Shown here: piece by piece, positions 16,410 to 24,676 of the stretch | Layout: every line of letters begins with the position of its first letter | Position numbering within the stretch: the first letter of the stretch is position 1 | Assembly (NCBI RefSeq): GCF_900102375.1 | Contig: NZ_FNBO01000001.1 | Location: 310,001 to 374,000 of the forward strand | Source of the DNA: Halorubrum xinjiangense | GTDB lineage: Archaea; Halobacteriota; Halobacteria; Halobacteriales; Haloferacaceae | Reading direction: 5' to 3' | Length of the DNA stretch: 64,000 nucleotides | Notes under the pieces: model-generated | What the model saw: the letters and a program-made list of their open reading frames with translations, nothing else | What the model was told of the DNA's origin: nothing | Databases searched by the model: none | Position numbers and translations under genes: made by a program

Positions 16410-17036
16410 ATGACACCGACGCGACGACGCTACCTCCGCGGGGTCGGCAGCGCGAGCGCGGGCGGACTGTGAGCCCTCGCCGGCTGCGCGTCGACCGGCC
16501 CCGGCGGGGACGGGAACGGTAGCAACGGCACCGACGCGGGCGGCACGCGTCCCGAGGGGACCGGCGGGCCGGGGGTCTCGCTCGTCGCTGTCGACGACGA
16601 CGCGGACTTTTGGGTCCAGTCGGCCGTCGAGGTCGTTCGGGAGGCCGCGACCGAGGCCCACCCGCCGCAGCTCCGCACGACGCTGACGAACGCGGGCGAC
16701 GAGCCGATTCGCGTCGGCGAGGGGCGGGCCGTCCACTTCGAGTACGTTTCTGACGGGGACGGCGCGCTCGTGCTCCTCCCGGGCGGCGAGGAGTACCCCG
16801 CCGAACCCGGCTGCTGGCGGCTGACCGACGCCATTGCGATCACCGAGGAGTACCGGACGTTCGCGCTCGACCCCGGCGAGTCCAGCGAGCGCCTCGTCGA
16901 CCTGTACGCGACGCCCGGCGAGGACGCCTGCCTCCCGGTGGGCGAGTACCGGTTCGAGACGACGATTTCGGTCGTCTCCGACGACGCCGAACCGCAGTCG
17001 TCGACGGCGTGGGGATTCTCCGTCGTGCTGGAGTGA
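16410..17036 (+). pseudogene. Lipoprotein gene interrupted by an in-frame TGA
   Basis: From the ATG at 16410 the frame reads MTPTRRRYLRGVGSASAGGL, then TGA at 16470-16472, then ALAGCAS and a full mature domain to the stop at 17036. Without the TGA it would be a 208-aa Tat lipoprotein: twin arginines, hydrophobic core and an LAGC lipobox one residue after the stop codon's neighbours. The mature part (GPGVSLVAVDDDADFWVQSA, then LTNAGDEPIRVGEG, then a C-terminal Ig-like half) is intact. One base change explains the break; a sequencing error or suppressed stop cannot be excluded. Confidence 0.75.
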
Positions 17037-17142
17037 GCGACGGTCGGCGGACCCCGCTCGTCGGCGACGAGGTCGCGCGGAATACATAGCGCTCTATAGT
17101 CCTCTTAGGAACCGTTAATCGGGTGCGCCGGAACGCACGGGT

Positions 17143-17571
17143 ATGAACGACGACGACGACGTCGTGACATTCGGGTTCGTCTGCGTCCAGAACGCCGGTC
17201 GCAGCCAGATGTCGGCGGCCTTCGCGGAGCGCGAGCGCCGCGAGCGCGGCCTCGACGACCGCGTCGAGGTCGTGACCGGCGGAACGCATCCGGCCGACGA
17301 GGTCCACCCCGAGGTGGTGGAGGCGATGCGAGAACTCGACATCGACCTCGCCGACCGCGTTCCCCAAGAGGTCTCGACCGCCGAGCTCGACGCGTGCGAC
17401 GTGGTCGCCACCATGGGATGTTCGACGCTGACGCTCGCCGACGGCGTCGAGGGCCGCGACTGGGCGCTCGACGACCCCCACGGACAGGACCTCGAGCGCG
17501 TCCGCGAGATCCGCGACGAGATCGAGGGACGCGTCCGAGATCTCTTCGACGAGTTCTTCTCGGATAAATAA
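17143..17571 (+). CDS. LMW phosphatase/arsenate-reductase-family protein
   Basis: 142 aa, ATG at 17143. The P-loop FVCVQNAGRSQMSAAF contains the C-x5-R active site (C, then V-Q-N-A-G, then R), and the general-acid loop is seen as ALDDPHGQDL. This is the low-molecular-weight protein tyrosine phosphatase fold shared with thioredoxin-type arsenate reductases (ArsC). The VQNAGRSQ loop resembles the arsenate-reductase side of the family, but a second reactive cysteine pair is only partly suggested (C at DACDVVATMGCS). Arsenate reduction is plausible; a phosphotyrosine phosphatase is the alternative. It is the last core gene before the AT-rich remnant. Confidence 0.82.
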   Translation: MNDDDDVVTFGFVCVQNAGRSQMSAAFAERERRERGLDDRVEVVTGGTHPADEVHPEVVEAMRELDIDLADRVPQEVSTAELDACDVVATMGCSTLTLADGVEGRDWALDDPHGQDLERVREIRDEIEGRVRDLFDEFFSDK

Positions 17572-17585
17572 ACAGAATTACAAAG

Positions 17586-18143
17586 TTATTTTTCGATATT
17601 ATATTTTTTATCGGAGTGTAGGATCCTGTGACAGTTCGCACAGAGCGGGATACACCGTTTGATTTCCTCCAAAATTCGCTGTTTTGATGCGGAATTCGAT
17701 AACAACGTGGATATAGAATCGCCTTTCTCAATGCCTTCTGGATGGTGGAAGTCAATAGTTGCTGGATGATCTTCCCCGCATTCTACACACTGATACTGTG
17801 GTTTGATTTCATTTCTGTACCACTCACGTATTTTTTGCTTGCGTTTATTGGATCGTTCTATTTCCTCTTCTCGGTTTTTGTAGTAATACCGTTGGTACGA
17901 TGTTAAATTGGACCAGTTGGTGTCATCTGGAAGAGATATAGAGACTGGCTTCTGATCAATTGAGTTCTTGTTTTTCAAACACTCATCACACAATTTTCTT
18001 TGCGAGTTTTTATCGTAGAATTCCGTGGCACAATTTAGACACGTTCGGTTAGGTAGTGGAGAATCATGTGCTTGAGTATGGTGTCGTCTAACACCGGTTT
18101 TACCATCGAATCCGGTATTTCCACAGGTTGGGCAGACAGCCAT
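17586..18143 (-). CDS. HNH endonuclease with zinc fingers
   Basis: 185 aa, ATG at 18143, AT-rich and unlike the neighbours. The N-terminus has a C2H2-like finger (CPTCGNTGFDGKTGVRRHH), then a second zinc knuckle (CLNCATEFYDKNSQRKLCDEC). The C-terminal nuclease has QYQCVECGEDHPATIDFHH, EIKRCIPLCANCHRILH: the HNH/His-Me pattern with CxxC zinc ligands and the DFHH and CHRILH catalytic histidines. Such proteins are common in haloviruses and integrated elements and can be homing or packaging nucleases. It is consistent with the mobile remnant at this locus. Confidence 0.85.
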   Translation of the reverse strand: MAVCPTCGNTGFDGKTGVRRHHTQAHDSPLPNRTCLNCATEFYDKNSQRKLCDECLKNKNSIDQKPVSISLPDDTNWSNLTSYQRYYYKNREEEIERSNKRKQKIREWYRNEIKPQYQCVECGEDHPATIDFHHPEGIEKGDSISTLLSNSASKQRILEEIKRCIPLCANCHRILHSDKKYNIEK

Positions 18144-18338
18144 ACGAGTCCGGGATTCACGCTGACATATAAATTTACTAGAATTTTAAACGCGGAGAAC
18201 CACAAATAATTGATATTTGTGTGTGGTTTGGTATCTCTTCTGAATCTGGATTTGTTTAAATTGTTTTCTGTACGTATAGACGATATCGAATAGTCCCTGG
18301 CGGCGGTGGTATTTCGATTTTTGAATCTTTGAGTGAAC

Positions 18339-18890
18339 CTACTTGCTCAACGCCACTCGAAGCCAACAGGTGAGCCCCACGGTAAGAAAGCCCGCGATGA
18401 CGAGAGACATCATGACAATGAGAATCGTCTCAACTATGCCAGAGCCTAGAGAGAAAATCATGAAAAAAGCGGCTGAAACGAACACACCACCGGTCGTTAT
18501 TTTGAGGCTTCTAGCCGTCTCATCATCGTGATCGCCCAAGCTCATCAAGACTGACTCTCCGGCATCAATCCTTCTTAATGCGGAGATAATGCCATGAAGG
18601 TATAGAAGTGGAATCGCGATGGTGAGCACAATAGTCGGTGAGAGTCCAATGACCCTGATCAGGTCGTTGATCCAGCCGTTGGCAATGATGACTGCCACAA
18701 GGAGGACAGTTAGTGCGAAAGCAGTGAGCAGGAGACCCATTCCTTCAATTCGATTAAGCGATTCTGACCACTCAGTTTTCTCAGCCTCCATCCTGACCTC
18801 CGAGGCAAAGTTCTGAACGATATCGCTGCCCGGCAGCAGAATTGCTTTCAACAGATCTAGGACGTCCGGGCGAGGGTCAGAATTAGACAT
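18339..18890 (-). CDS. Four-helix membrane protein of the integrated remnant
   Basis: 183 aa, ATG at 18890, overlapping the stop of the upstream HTH gene by 8 bp. A soluble N-terminal segment (about 1-45, SEVRMEAEKTEWSESLNRIE) precedes four hydrophobic helices at about 48-70, 79-103, 131-150 and 154-178. The loop between helices 2 and 3 is charged (RRIDAGESVLMSLGDHDDE). No enzyme motif is seen. It is co-transcribed with the HTH protein and may be an effector or immunity-type membrane component. Function unknown. Confidence 0.65.
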   Translation of the reverse strand: MSNSDPRPDVLDLLKAILLPGSDIVQNFASEVRMEAEKTEWSESLNRIEGMGLLLTAFALTVLLVAVIIANGWINDLIRVIGLSPTIVLTIAIPLLYLHGIISALRRIDAGESVLMSLGDHDDETARSLKITTGGVFVSAAFFMIFSLGSGIVETILIVMMSLVIAGFLTVGLTCWLRVALSK

Positions 18891-19917
18891 AACGATTCAT
18901 GGACTCCTGACCGTCTCCGTTCTGCGACCCATCAGACGAAGCGTGGGGGATAAGAATTCCCTTCTTGACCTCAACAAAGAGACCTGAGTAGATGAACCAC
19001 TGGTACAAGCGCTTGGCTTTAGTGCTCACCGTACTCTCACTCCAGCCCTTATCGTACTCGTCATTGACTTCTGCCATCAACTCCTGATTTCGAAACTCCT
19101 CATTTGGTGCCAGTTCACAGTATTCTTGAACTAAATTCACGTTCCAGAGGGCATCCCGAATGAGTTGCTTCCGTTCCTCGTCTGACGCCCGGAGAACCTT
19201 TTCACCGAACTCGGTCAAGACAACGTCTCCAGCGTCTTTTTCAGCAATACCCAGCGAATAGCAGGTGGATAGAAGCTTGCTGGCGTAGCTATCTGAAAAG
19301 TCAAAGTGTTCGGCTAGTTCTGTTGAACTCTCGATCCCAGCGTCAATCATGGGTAGTGCTTCGAAGACCAGTTCCGGTCTCACCTTGGGGTACCCAGAAC
19401 TCTCGTCTTTTGGACCCCGCCGCTGGTTACGTTCGGTGTCGGGAGGTTTCTCGGAGTAGAGCGTCTCATTCCCTGCGAATCCTAGTCTTAGGTAGTCGAT
19501 CCAGTTGGCGTAGACACGGCCATATGTTTTGAATGTCCCACTGTCGATCGCCTTTGAATCAGTGTGAAAGGCAATGAGTCGGCCAATTCGCTCAGTGGAC
19601 ATCTGACCGCCGTTTAATTCATCAAGAATTTCACTCACTGCGGGCAGCTCAACAAACCTCTCTTTTAGTACGGTTCGATCTTCCAGTTGGAAGAATTTCA
19701 TCACGTCATCTTGGTCACGGATAGTATACTCGCCGTTTTCGCGTCCAAGAAGACCGAGAGCCGTAGGATCATGAACACGATTATGAACGGTCCTCTCACC
19801 GACGTCCATCGCGTCGGCCAGTTCTTCCTGGGTGGTGTTCCCCTTGACAACGGCACGGAGAACCTCTATTGTCGAGCGAGGACCTTGATAGAGCCGGGGG
19901 AATCCATTCTTACGCAT
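18883..19917 (-). CDS. Two-HTH regulatory protein of the integrated remnant
   Basis: 344 aa, ATG at 19917. The N-terminal winged HTH is TIEVLRAVVKGNTTQEELAD with AMDVGERTVHNRVHD. A central helical segment (MSTERIGRLIAFHTDSKAID, TYGRVYANWIDYLRLG) and a second winged HTH near residue 195-245 (STELAEHFDFSDSYASKLLS) follow. The C-terminal region has STVSTKAKRLYQWFIYSGLF. It resembles the AAA-associated/restriction-linked haloarchaeal HTH proteins, but I cannot name the family. A TATA-like AAATAAAT sits about 20 bp before the ATG, overlapped by a 12-bp inverted repeat, suggesting self-control. Confidence 0.7.
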   Translation of the reverse strand: MRKNGFPRLYQGPRSTIEVLRAVVKGNTTQEELADAMDVGERTVHNRVHDPTALGLLGRENGEYTIRDQDDVMKFFQLEDRTVLKERFVELPAVSEILDELNGGQMSTERIGRLIAFHTDSKAIDSGTFKTYGRVYANWIDYLRLGFAGNETLYSEKPPDTERNQRRGPKDESSGYPKVRPELVFEALPMIDAGIESSTELAEHFDFSDSYASKLLSTCYSLGIAEKDAGDVVLTEFGEKVLRASDEERKQLIRDALWNVNLVQEYCELAPNEEFRNQELMAEVNDEYDKGWSESTVSTKAKRLYQWFIYSGLFVEVKKGILIPHASSDGSQNGDGQESMNRYV

Positions 19918-20413
19918 TTGTGTACCACCTCCATTTATTTGAATCCTGTGGCCGCCTATTTCGTTTTTGAGCGTTCGAGAGCCGTTTGAAGCGGCCCACG
20001 CAAGAAAGGTATGAAGAAGTATGGAGGTGGTAAAATGAAGAAAGGACCGTAAGTGGGAGAATAAAGAGCTGTTAGATGTGAAACCGAGGGGATCATGTCA
20101 ACAGACCCGGGCTAGCTCGCTTATCACAGATAGGTCATTCTAGCTTTTCCTCAATTTTACCCAGATTCCACCTCTTTCTTTGTCTCTACCACCACCGCGC
20201 CAATCGCTAGTATCTATATTGCTTGTCCAAACGCCCTGTTAGAGTGGGAGAGAAAATGAAGCTGTGGTAACTTGATTGGTTCAGAAATCGATCCAACGAG
20301 AAGACAAAGAATCAGGCATAAAAAGCCAGTTTACGCTTTGAAGTGTACTTCAATTCAACAGTTTGCCGTAATCGTAACCAACGCGTGTTCTTAGTATTTA
20401 TTTTTTGATATTT
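19918..20413. promoter_or_regulatory. AT-rich intergenic region with 12-bp inverted repeat
   Basis: About 500 bp without a convincing gene. TACCACCTCCAT at 19923-19934 and its exact complement ATGGAGGTGGTA at 20021-20032 flank an 86-bp spacer. The first arm lies inside the core promoter of the HTH gene, a likely operator position. Around 20391-20413 an AT-rich run (TATTTATTTTTTGATATTT) is the likely promoter of the integrase fragment. The rest (20040-20390) shows no structure I can interpret. Confidence 0.5.
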
Positions 20414-20881
20414 ATGGCAAGCGTGAGCGACATCCACAATTTCAGCGACCAGTTCCAGTACCAACTCCGGAAGCTCGACGGCGCGGACATCGACGAGCGC
20501 GACCGAAAGGCGATCAAGGAGCTCATCCGCTACCAGGACACCCAGCGGAACCTCGCCGCGAGCACGAATGTCAACAACTGCTCCGACCTCCGTCTCAGCG
20601 CCGAGCGCGCCGACACCCCGCTGGTCGACATGGAACGGTCGGATGTCGACGAGCTGCTCTTCCGGTACAAGCACGAGCGCGAGATGGCGGAAGGAACGCT
20701 CCGGAACTACCGGAAGGCCTTTCGGAAGTTCTTCCGCTACCACGACCGCGAGTGGGCCGAGAACATCGAGATCGGCGCGATCCCGGACCAGGAGGTCGAC
20801 GGCGCGCAGACGCTGGCGTGTGAGGATTCTAGACTCCGAAGGCATAGTCCCGGGCGGATTCGAACCGCCGTCAATGGCTGA
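20414..20881 (+). pseudogene. Integrase N-terminal fragment, int(N), overlapping tRNA-Gln
   Basis: 155 codons from ATG 20414. It shows a SAM-like, phage-integrase N-terminal core-binding domain: DERDRKAIKELIRYQDTQRN, LVDMERSDVDELLFRYKHER, MAEGTLRNYRKAFRKFFRY. The catalytic C-terminal domain (R...H-x-x-R...Y) is absent. The last about 12 codons (PGRIRTAVNG) are the complement of the tRNA-Gln 3' half, so the frame ends inside the tRNA gene. This is the arrangement of SSV-type integrases, whose attP lies within int and whose integration splits the gene. It is therefore a scar of an integrated virus or plasmid; the int(C) half is not in this window. Confidence 0.8.
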
Positions 20882-20995
20882 CTTCGGGCATCCGACGGGC
20901 GTTCTGGCAGGAACGACCGACAGCCGCGTGTGAGCCGCAAACGCGGACGGATTCCCTCCAAAGGCCATTATGATTGGCCACTACACCACGGGACT
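20845..20995 (-). tRNA. tRNA-Gln(UUG) with a 78-nt intron
   Basis: Read on the minus strand, the acceptor stem AGTCCCG (20995-20989) pairs with CGGGACT (20852-20846), with discriminator A at 20845. The T arm is GGCGG-TTCGAAT-CCGCC. The anticodon stem ATGGC pairs with GCCAT around the loop CTTTGGA, giving anticodon TTG (Gln). Exon 1 is 20995-20958, exon 2 is 20879-20845, and the intron of 78 nt lies between positions 37 and 38, the canonical archaeal site. Haloferax tRNA-Gln(UUG) also has an intron there. No CCA is encoded. It serves as attachment site for the remnant to its left. Confidence 0.9.
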
Positions 20996-21064
20996 GCGAG
21001 TTCGGCTAACCGGCGGGCACTCAAGTACGTTACTCTCTTCGGCGCGTCTGGGACCGCTCCCCGC

Positions 21065-21655
21065 CTACGCTCCTTCTTCGATCCGGTCGAACCGCTCCTC
21101 GAAGTTCTCTCGACAGGAGCCACAACAGAAGTGGTACAGCGTCCCGTCGATCCGGGCCGACTCCCCCTCGGCGGTGACGGTGTTGCCGCACTCGACGCAC
21201 TCGACCGCGAGGTCCGCGTCGCCGACCGCGGGCGACCACTCGTGGGCGTCGAGCGGCCGCACCGACAGTTCCTCAACGGTCTCCAATCCGACCGCGTCGT
21301 CGACGAGGTCGCGGGCGCTTCCCTCCTCAACGCGCGCGACGACCGTCACCTCGCCGTCGGCGGTGAGGAACGCGTGTTCGACGCGCTCATGGCCCGCGAC
21401 CGCCTCGTGGACGCGCTCGGCGTCCGCGGGCGCGACGGCGAGCGTCGCGAGGACCCGCAGCCCGTCGGAGAGCGCGTCGCCGTCGATCCGGAGGGTGAAC
21501 CCCTCGATGACGCCCACCTCGCGGAGCCGATCGACGCGGTCGGACACCGCGGGCGCCGACAGGTCCACGCGCTCGGCGATGTCGCTGTACGGGCGCCTGG
21601 CGTCGGAAAGCAGCAGTCGGATGATCTCTCGGTCCGTCTCGTCGAGGGTGCGCAT
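21065..21655 (-). CDS. Lrp-type regulator with TRASH metal-sensing domain
   Basis: 196 aa from ATG 21655 (MRTLDETDREIIRLLLSDAR); an extended frame upstream is not needed. N-terminal AsnC HTH (YSDIAERVDLSAPAVSDRVD), central RAM-like domain, and a C-terminal TRASH domain VECVECGNTVTAEGE with YHFCCGSCRENFEERF. The cysteines form a treble-clef metal site typical of haloarchaeal copper/heavy-metal regulators. It is divergent from a copper-chaperone-like HMA gene, which is a likely target; a CopA-type ATPase is not in the window. Confidence 0.88.
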   Translation of the reverse strand: MRTLDETDREIIRLLLSDARRPYSDIAERVDLSAPAVSDRVDRLREVGVIEGFTLRIDGDALSDGLRVLATLAVAPADAERVHEAVAGHERVEHAFLTADGEVTVVARVEEGSARDLVDDAVGLETVEELSVRPLDAHEWSPAVGDADLAVECVECGNTVTAEGESARIDGTLYHFCCGSCRENFEERFDRIEEGA

Positions 21656-21799
21656 GGCCGGGCGTTCGACCGGCGCGGGCAAAAGCCGTCCGGCAGGCGG
21701 GGGGTCAGAGAGAACGGGCCGGACCAGCGGCGTCCGGAAAACCGGTCGGCCTCGGGGGCGACGGAAAGGCAGTTGTGCCCGCGGCGCCTACGGCCGCGC

Positions 21800-21994
21800 A
21801 TGACGACGATAGATGTCGACGGCATGTCGTGTACCGGCTGCGAGGACAACGTGACCGACGCGCTCGGCGAGCTGCCGGGCGTCGAGTCCGCGAGCGCCGA
21901 CCACGAGGCGGGCACCGCGACGGTCGAGGGCGACGTCGACGTGGACGCGGTCGTGGCCGCCATCGAGGACGCCGGCTACGAGGCGTCGGCGTAG
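21800..21994 (+). CDS. Heavy-metal-associated (HMA) domain copper chaperone
   Basis: 64 aa, ATG at 21800. It is a single HMA fold: MTTIDVDGMSCTGCEDNVTD carries the MxCxxC metal site, followed by VESASADHEAGTATVEGDVD and AVVAAIEDAGYEA. Such proteins carry Cu(I) to a P-type ATPase or buffer it. It lies divergently from the TRASH regulator with 144 bp between starts. It is too short for any ATPase, and no ATPase follows. Confidence 0.9.
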   Translation: MTTIDVDGMSCTGCEDNVTDALGELPGVESASADHEAGTATVEGDVDVDAVVAAIEDAGYEASA

Positions 21995-22121
21995 GAGGCG
22001 TCGGCGTAGGTAATCGAAACGCACGGACGACAACGCACGCGCGTCTCTCGCGGTCGAAACTCCGAACTTTTTCGCCCGATCTCTTTCACCCGAACACGCT
22101 CGCCGACGCGGGCCGACGAGA

Positions 22122-23360
22122 TCAGGCGCGGTTGTCGCCTCCTTCGTCCGGCGTTGCCTCGCCACCGCCCGTCGATCGGGAGGCGGTCTCCCGGCCGTCC
22201 CCGTCCTCGATCACGTCGGCGGCGGCGCCGTGCTCGTCGTCCGGCGAGTCGCCGTCCATCGAGAGAGACGAGTCGGTCGCAGTCGAGTCCGCCGCCGGCG
22301 CGGGCGGGCGGTAGGTGTAGAGGAACTCGCCGGAGACCGCGTGGAACGCGCCGGTGTCGGGGTCCTCCACGACGCCGGTGTCGTTGTCGATCGCGAAGTC
22401 GACGAGGTCTCGCAGCGATCCCGCCTCGGCAGTCGGACGCTCGTGGACCGAGGCCGGGAGCCGGACCGTCGTGATCCACTCCGCGAACTCCGAGCGGTCG
22501 TCGCGGTACGAGAGGTACTCGCGCTCCGCGGGCGTGAGCGCGAGCTCGTACTCCCACCTCGCGTACCCGACTCCGCCGGCGCCGACGAGGCCGACGAGCA
22601 GGAGGAGCGGGCCGCCGAACGACCGGAGCACGCCGTACTCTCGCTCGACGGTCACCTGCTCGGTCCGCTCCGTGGTGTCGGACTGGACGCCGGGCTCGGA
22701 GACGGAGTAGGTGTCGCCGCCGTGGTCGAGCGTCATGTCGAGCGTCTGCGTCGACGCGGTCGGGACCCCGCCGATCGACCCGTCGACCGTCACCTCCGTC
22801 CTAACGAACGTCTCCGTCTCGCCGGGGGAGGCGCCGAGTTCGTCTTCGATCGACGCCACGCGCTCGTCTATCGCCGTGCTGTTGAGCGCGAACGAGGCGT
22901 TCACCGTCTCGCCGGGCGAAACGCTCGAGGACGTCTCCGACGCGAGCGGCTCCGTCTCGCGCCAGTAGACGGTCCCCTCCTCCCCGACGTTCCGCATCAC
23001 GAGCGTGGAGCCGACCTCGACGGTCACGCTCTCGGCGGTCGGCGCGGCGTAGCTGGTCGCCACGGTCACGTCCAGTTCGGGGGCAACCCGCGCGAAGTAC
23101 GTGTTTCGCTCGTCGAGCACCGTGCCAGTCTCGAAGACGGCGTTCGGCTCCGTCACGGTCGCGCTGTGGCGGTACTCGCTCTCGACGGTGAGCGACGAGA
23201 CGGTGCGGCTCTCCGTCTCCGTCCCGGGGTCGACGTGCGTCGTGTACGCGAGCCCCGCCCCGACCGCGACGAGGAGGAGACAGACGACGAGGATCGCGGT
23301 GGACTGTGCGTTCAAGACGGCGCGGAGTCGGAGTCGACGTTCGTCGTGAGCTGAAGACAT
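22122..23360 (-). CDS. DUF5305 membrane-anchored surface protein
   Basis: 412 aa, ATG at 23360, three bases after the signal-peptidase stop. An N-terminal membrane helix (about 20-42, AILVVCLLLVAVGAGLAY) is followed by a large extracellular beta-rich domain (about 50-230; SLTVESEYRHSATVTEP, YFARVAPELDVTVATSY) typical of DUF5305. A second helix (about 240-262, LLLLVGLVGAGGVGYA) and a cytoplasmic C-terminus of 140 aa with an acidic end follow. In haloarchaea DUF5305 genes are next to signal peptidase I and DUF1102 genes, as here. An accessory role in export or assembly is inferred. Confidence 0.85.
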   Translation of the reverse strand: MSSAHDERRLRLRAVLNAQSTAILVVCLLLVAVGAGLAYTTHVDPGTETESRTVSSLTVESEYRHSATVTEPNAVFETGTVLDERNTYFARVAPELDVTVATSYAAPTAESVTVEVGSTLVMRNVGEEGTVYWRETEPLASETSSSVSPGETVNASFALNSTAIDERVASIEDELGASPGETETFVRTEVTVDGSIGGVPTASTQTLDMTLDHGGDTYSVSEPGVQSDTTERTEQVTVEREYGVLRSFGGPLLLLVGLVGAGGVGYARWEYELALTPAEREYLSYRDDRSEFAEWITTVRLPASVHERPTAEAGSLRDLVDFAIDNDTGVVEDPDTGAFHAVSGEFLYTYRPPAPAADSTATDSSLSMDGDSPDDEHGAAADVIEDGDGRETASRSTGGGEATPDEGGDNRA

Positions 23361-23363
23361 GTG

Positions 23364-24527
23364 TCACCTGTAGAGCTCGCGGAGGAGTCGCTTGTAGAGC
23401 GGGGGGCGCTCGCGGGAGTCGCGCGACCGGATCCGGGCGGGCTCGCCGCGCAGGAGCAGCAGCCCGATCCCGACGATACCGCCGCCGAGCAGCCCGTTTA
23501 TCGCGACGAGCGGGGCCCAGGGGTGAACCCCGTACAGCTCGTCGACGACGCCGGGCGGCAACACCGCGAGGTAGCGGTGTTCGACGACGAACAGGCGGTA
23601 GTACCCCGTCTCGTCGGGCGCGGACAGCGTCACCGTCGTCGACGCCTCGCCGCGACTGCCGACCGAGAGCCGCTGCGGGTCGACGTCGACGCCCGGGCTC
23701 GCGGGCGTGACGTACGCGTACACGGGGACGAGTCCGGCGTTGGGGACGACGTACTCGAGCTCCTGGCTCGTGCCGCTCTCGATGACGGTCGGGTTCTCAG
23801 ACTCGAACTCGGCGCTCACGACGCCGTACTCCTGTGTCCCACCCGGGACGACCATCGCCGCGGTTGCCGTCGCCATTAATACGAGCGCCAGCACGCCGAG
23901 GATCGCGAACACGGAGGTGCCGTCGTCGCGCGAGCGGTCGCGCGAGTCCCGGTCGCGCGAGCCGGCGTTGAGGTACCAGTCGACCGCGTACGCGACGACC
24001 GACAGCCCGAAGACGATGTACGCGAGCCCCTGCGTGCCCTGGAGCGAGCGGACGCCGAACGTCACCGCCAGCTGCGTCTGAACGGCGTCGAGTACGGACT
24101 GGAACCCCATGGCGACGGTCCCGAGGTGGGGGATCACGACGACGCTCCCGCCGACCTGAAGCGCCTTCGCCACCACGTCCGCGTCCTGAACGACCGGCTC
24201 GCCGCCGTCCTGATCGGTGAACGGATTGTTGTCCCCGCGGGTGATATAGCCGCGCTCGGTCTCCTCGACGACGCGGTGAGTCGTCAGCCCGCCGCCCTGG
24301 ATCTCCTGTGCGTCGAACGTCACCACGTCGCCGGAGCCGATCCCGCCGGCGATCTGGGCCGGGATCGCGACGAACCCGTCGCCGGGGTTGAGCGTCGGCT
24401 GCATGCTCCCGGTCTCGACGTAGCTGAGGAGGATCGGCTGGCCGAGGAGCTGCCCGACGACGAGCGAGACGACGACCAGCACCGCGGCCGCCTGAAGGGC
24501 CACGGACAGCGTTCGGTTGATGGACAT
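23364..24527 (-). CDS. Signal peptidase I (archaeal/SipW-type, S26)
   Basis: 387 aa, ATG at 24527. After an N-terminal membrane helix the catalytic serine box is YVETGSMQPTLNPGDG, then SGDVVTFDAQ, THRVVEE (the His that replaces bacterial Lys in archaeal/ER-type enzymes) and YITRGDNNPFTDQDGG. Two further helices and an extra C-terminal beta domain (about 220-340; ESENPTVIESGTSQELEYV) distinguish it from a minimal type I enzyme. The gene neighbours (DUF5305 and DUF1102 proteins) suggest it is dedicated to the local secreted proteins rather than general secretion. Confidence 0.9.
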   Translation of the reverse strand: MSINRTLSVALQAAAVLVVVSLVVGQLLGQPILLSYVETGSMQPTLNPGDGFVAIPAQIAGGIGSGDVVTFDAQEIQGGGLTTHRVVEETERGYITRGDNNPFTDQDGGEPVVQDADVVAKALQVGGSVVVIPHLGTVAMGFQSVLDAVQTQLAVTFGVRSLQGTQGLAYIVFGLSVVAYAVDWYLNAGSRDRDSRDRSRDDGTSVFAILGVLALVLMATATAAMVVPGGTQEYGVVSAEFESENPTVIESGTSQELEYVVPNAGLVPVYAYVTPASPGVDVDPQRLSVGSRGEASTTVTLSAPDETGYYRLFVVEHRYLAVLPPGVVDELYGVHPWAPLVAINGLLGGGIVGIGLLLLRGEPARIRSRDSRERPPLYKRLLRELYR

Positions 24528-24676
24528 GGTGTCGGGCTCGGCTCGGAGACTATCTCGCAGCGGGCGCCGCCGCGAAACGGTTCGTGTCGTTCGTACGTCA
24601 GGTGGCCGTCGATAGCTGAACGGCGGCGTGCCCTAATAAGTTCGTGGGTGGAGGCGAGTCCGGAGGGTGGGGACGG

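Noticed and set aside
16470-16472. TGA as a selenocysteine codon
   Set aside because: Halobacteria are not known to use selenocysteine, no cysteine homologue position is expected in a signal peptide, and no SECIS-like hairpin was seen.
17572-17600. Left attachment site of the tRNA-Gln element
   Set aside because: No copy of the tRNA 3' sequence is present next to the left edge of the AT-rich block.
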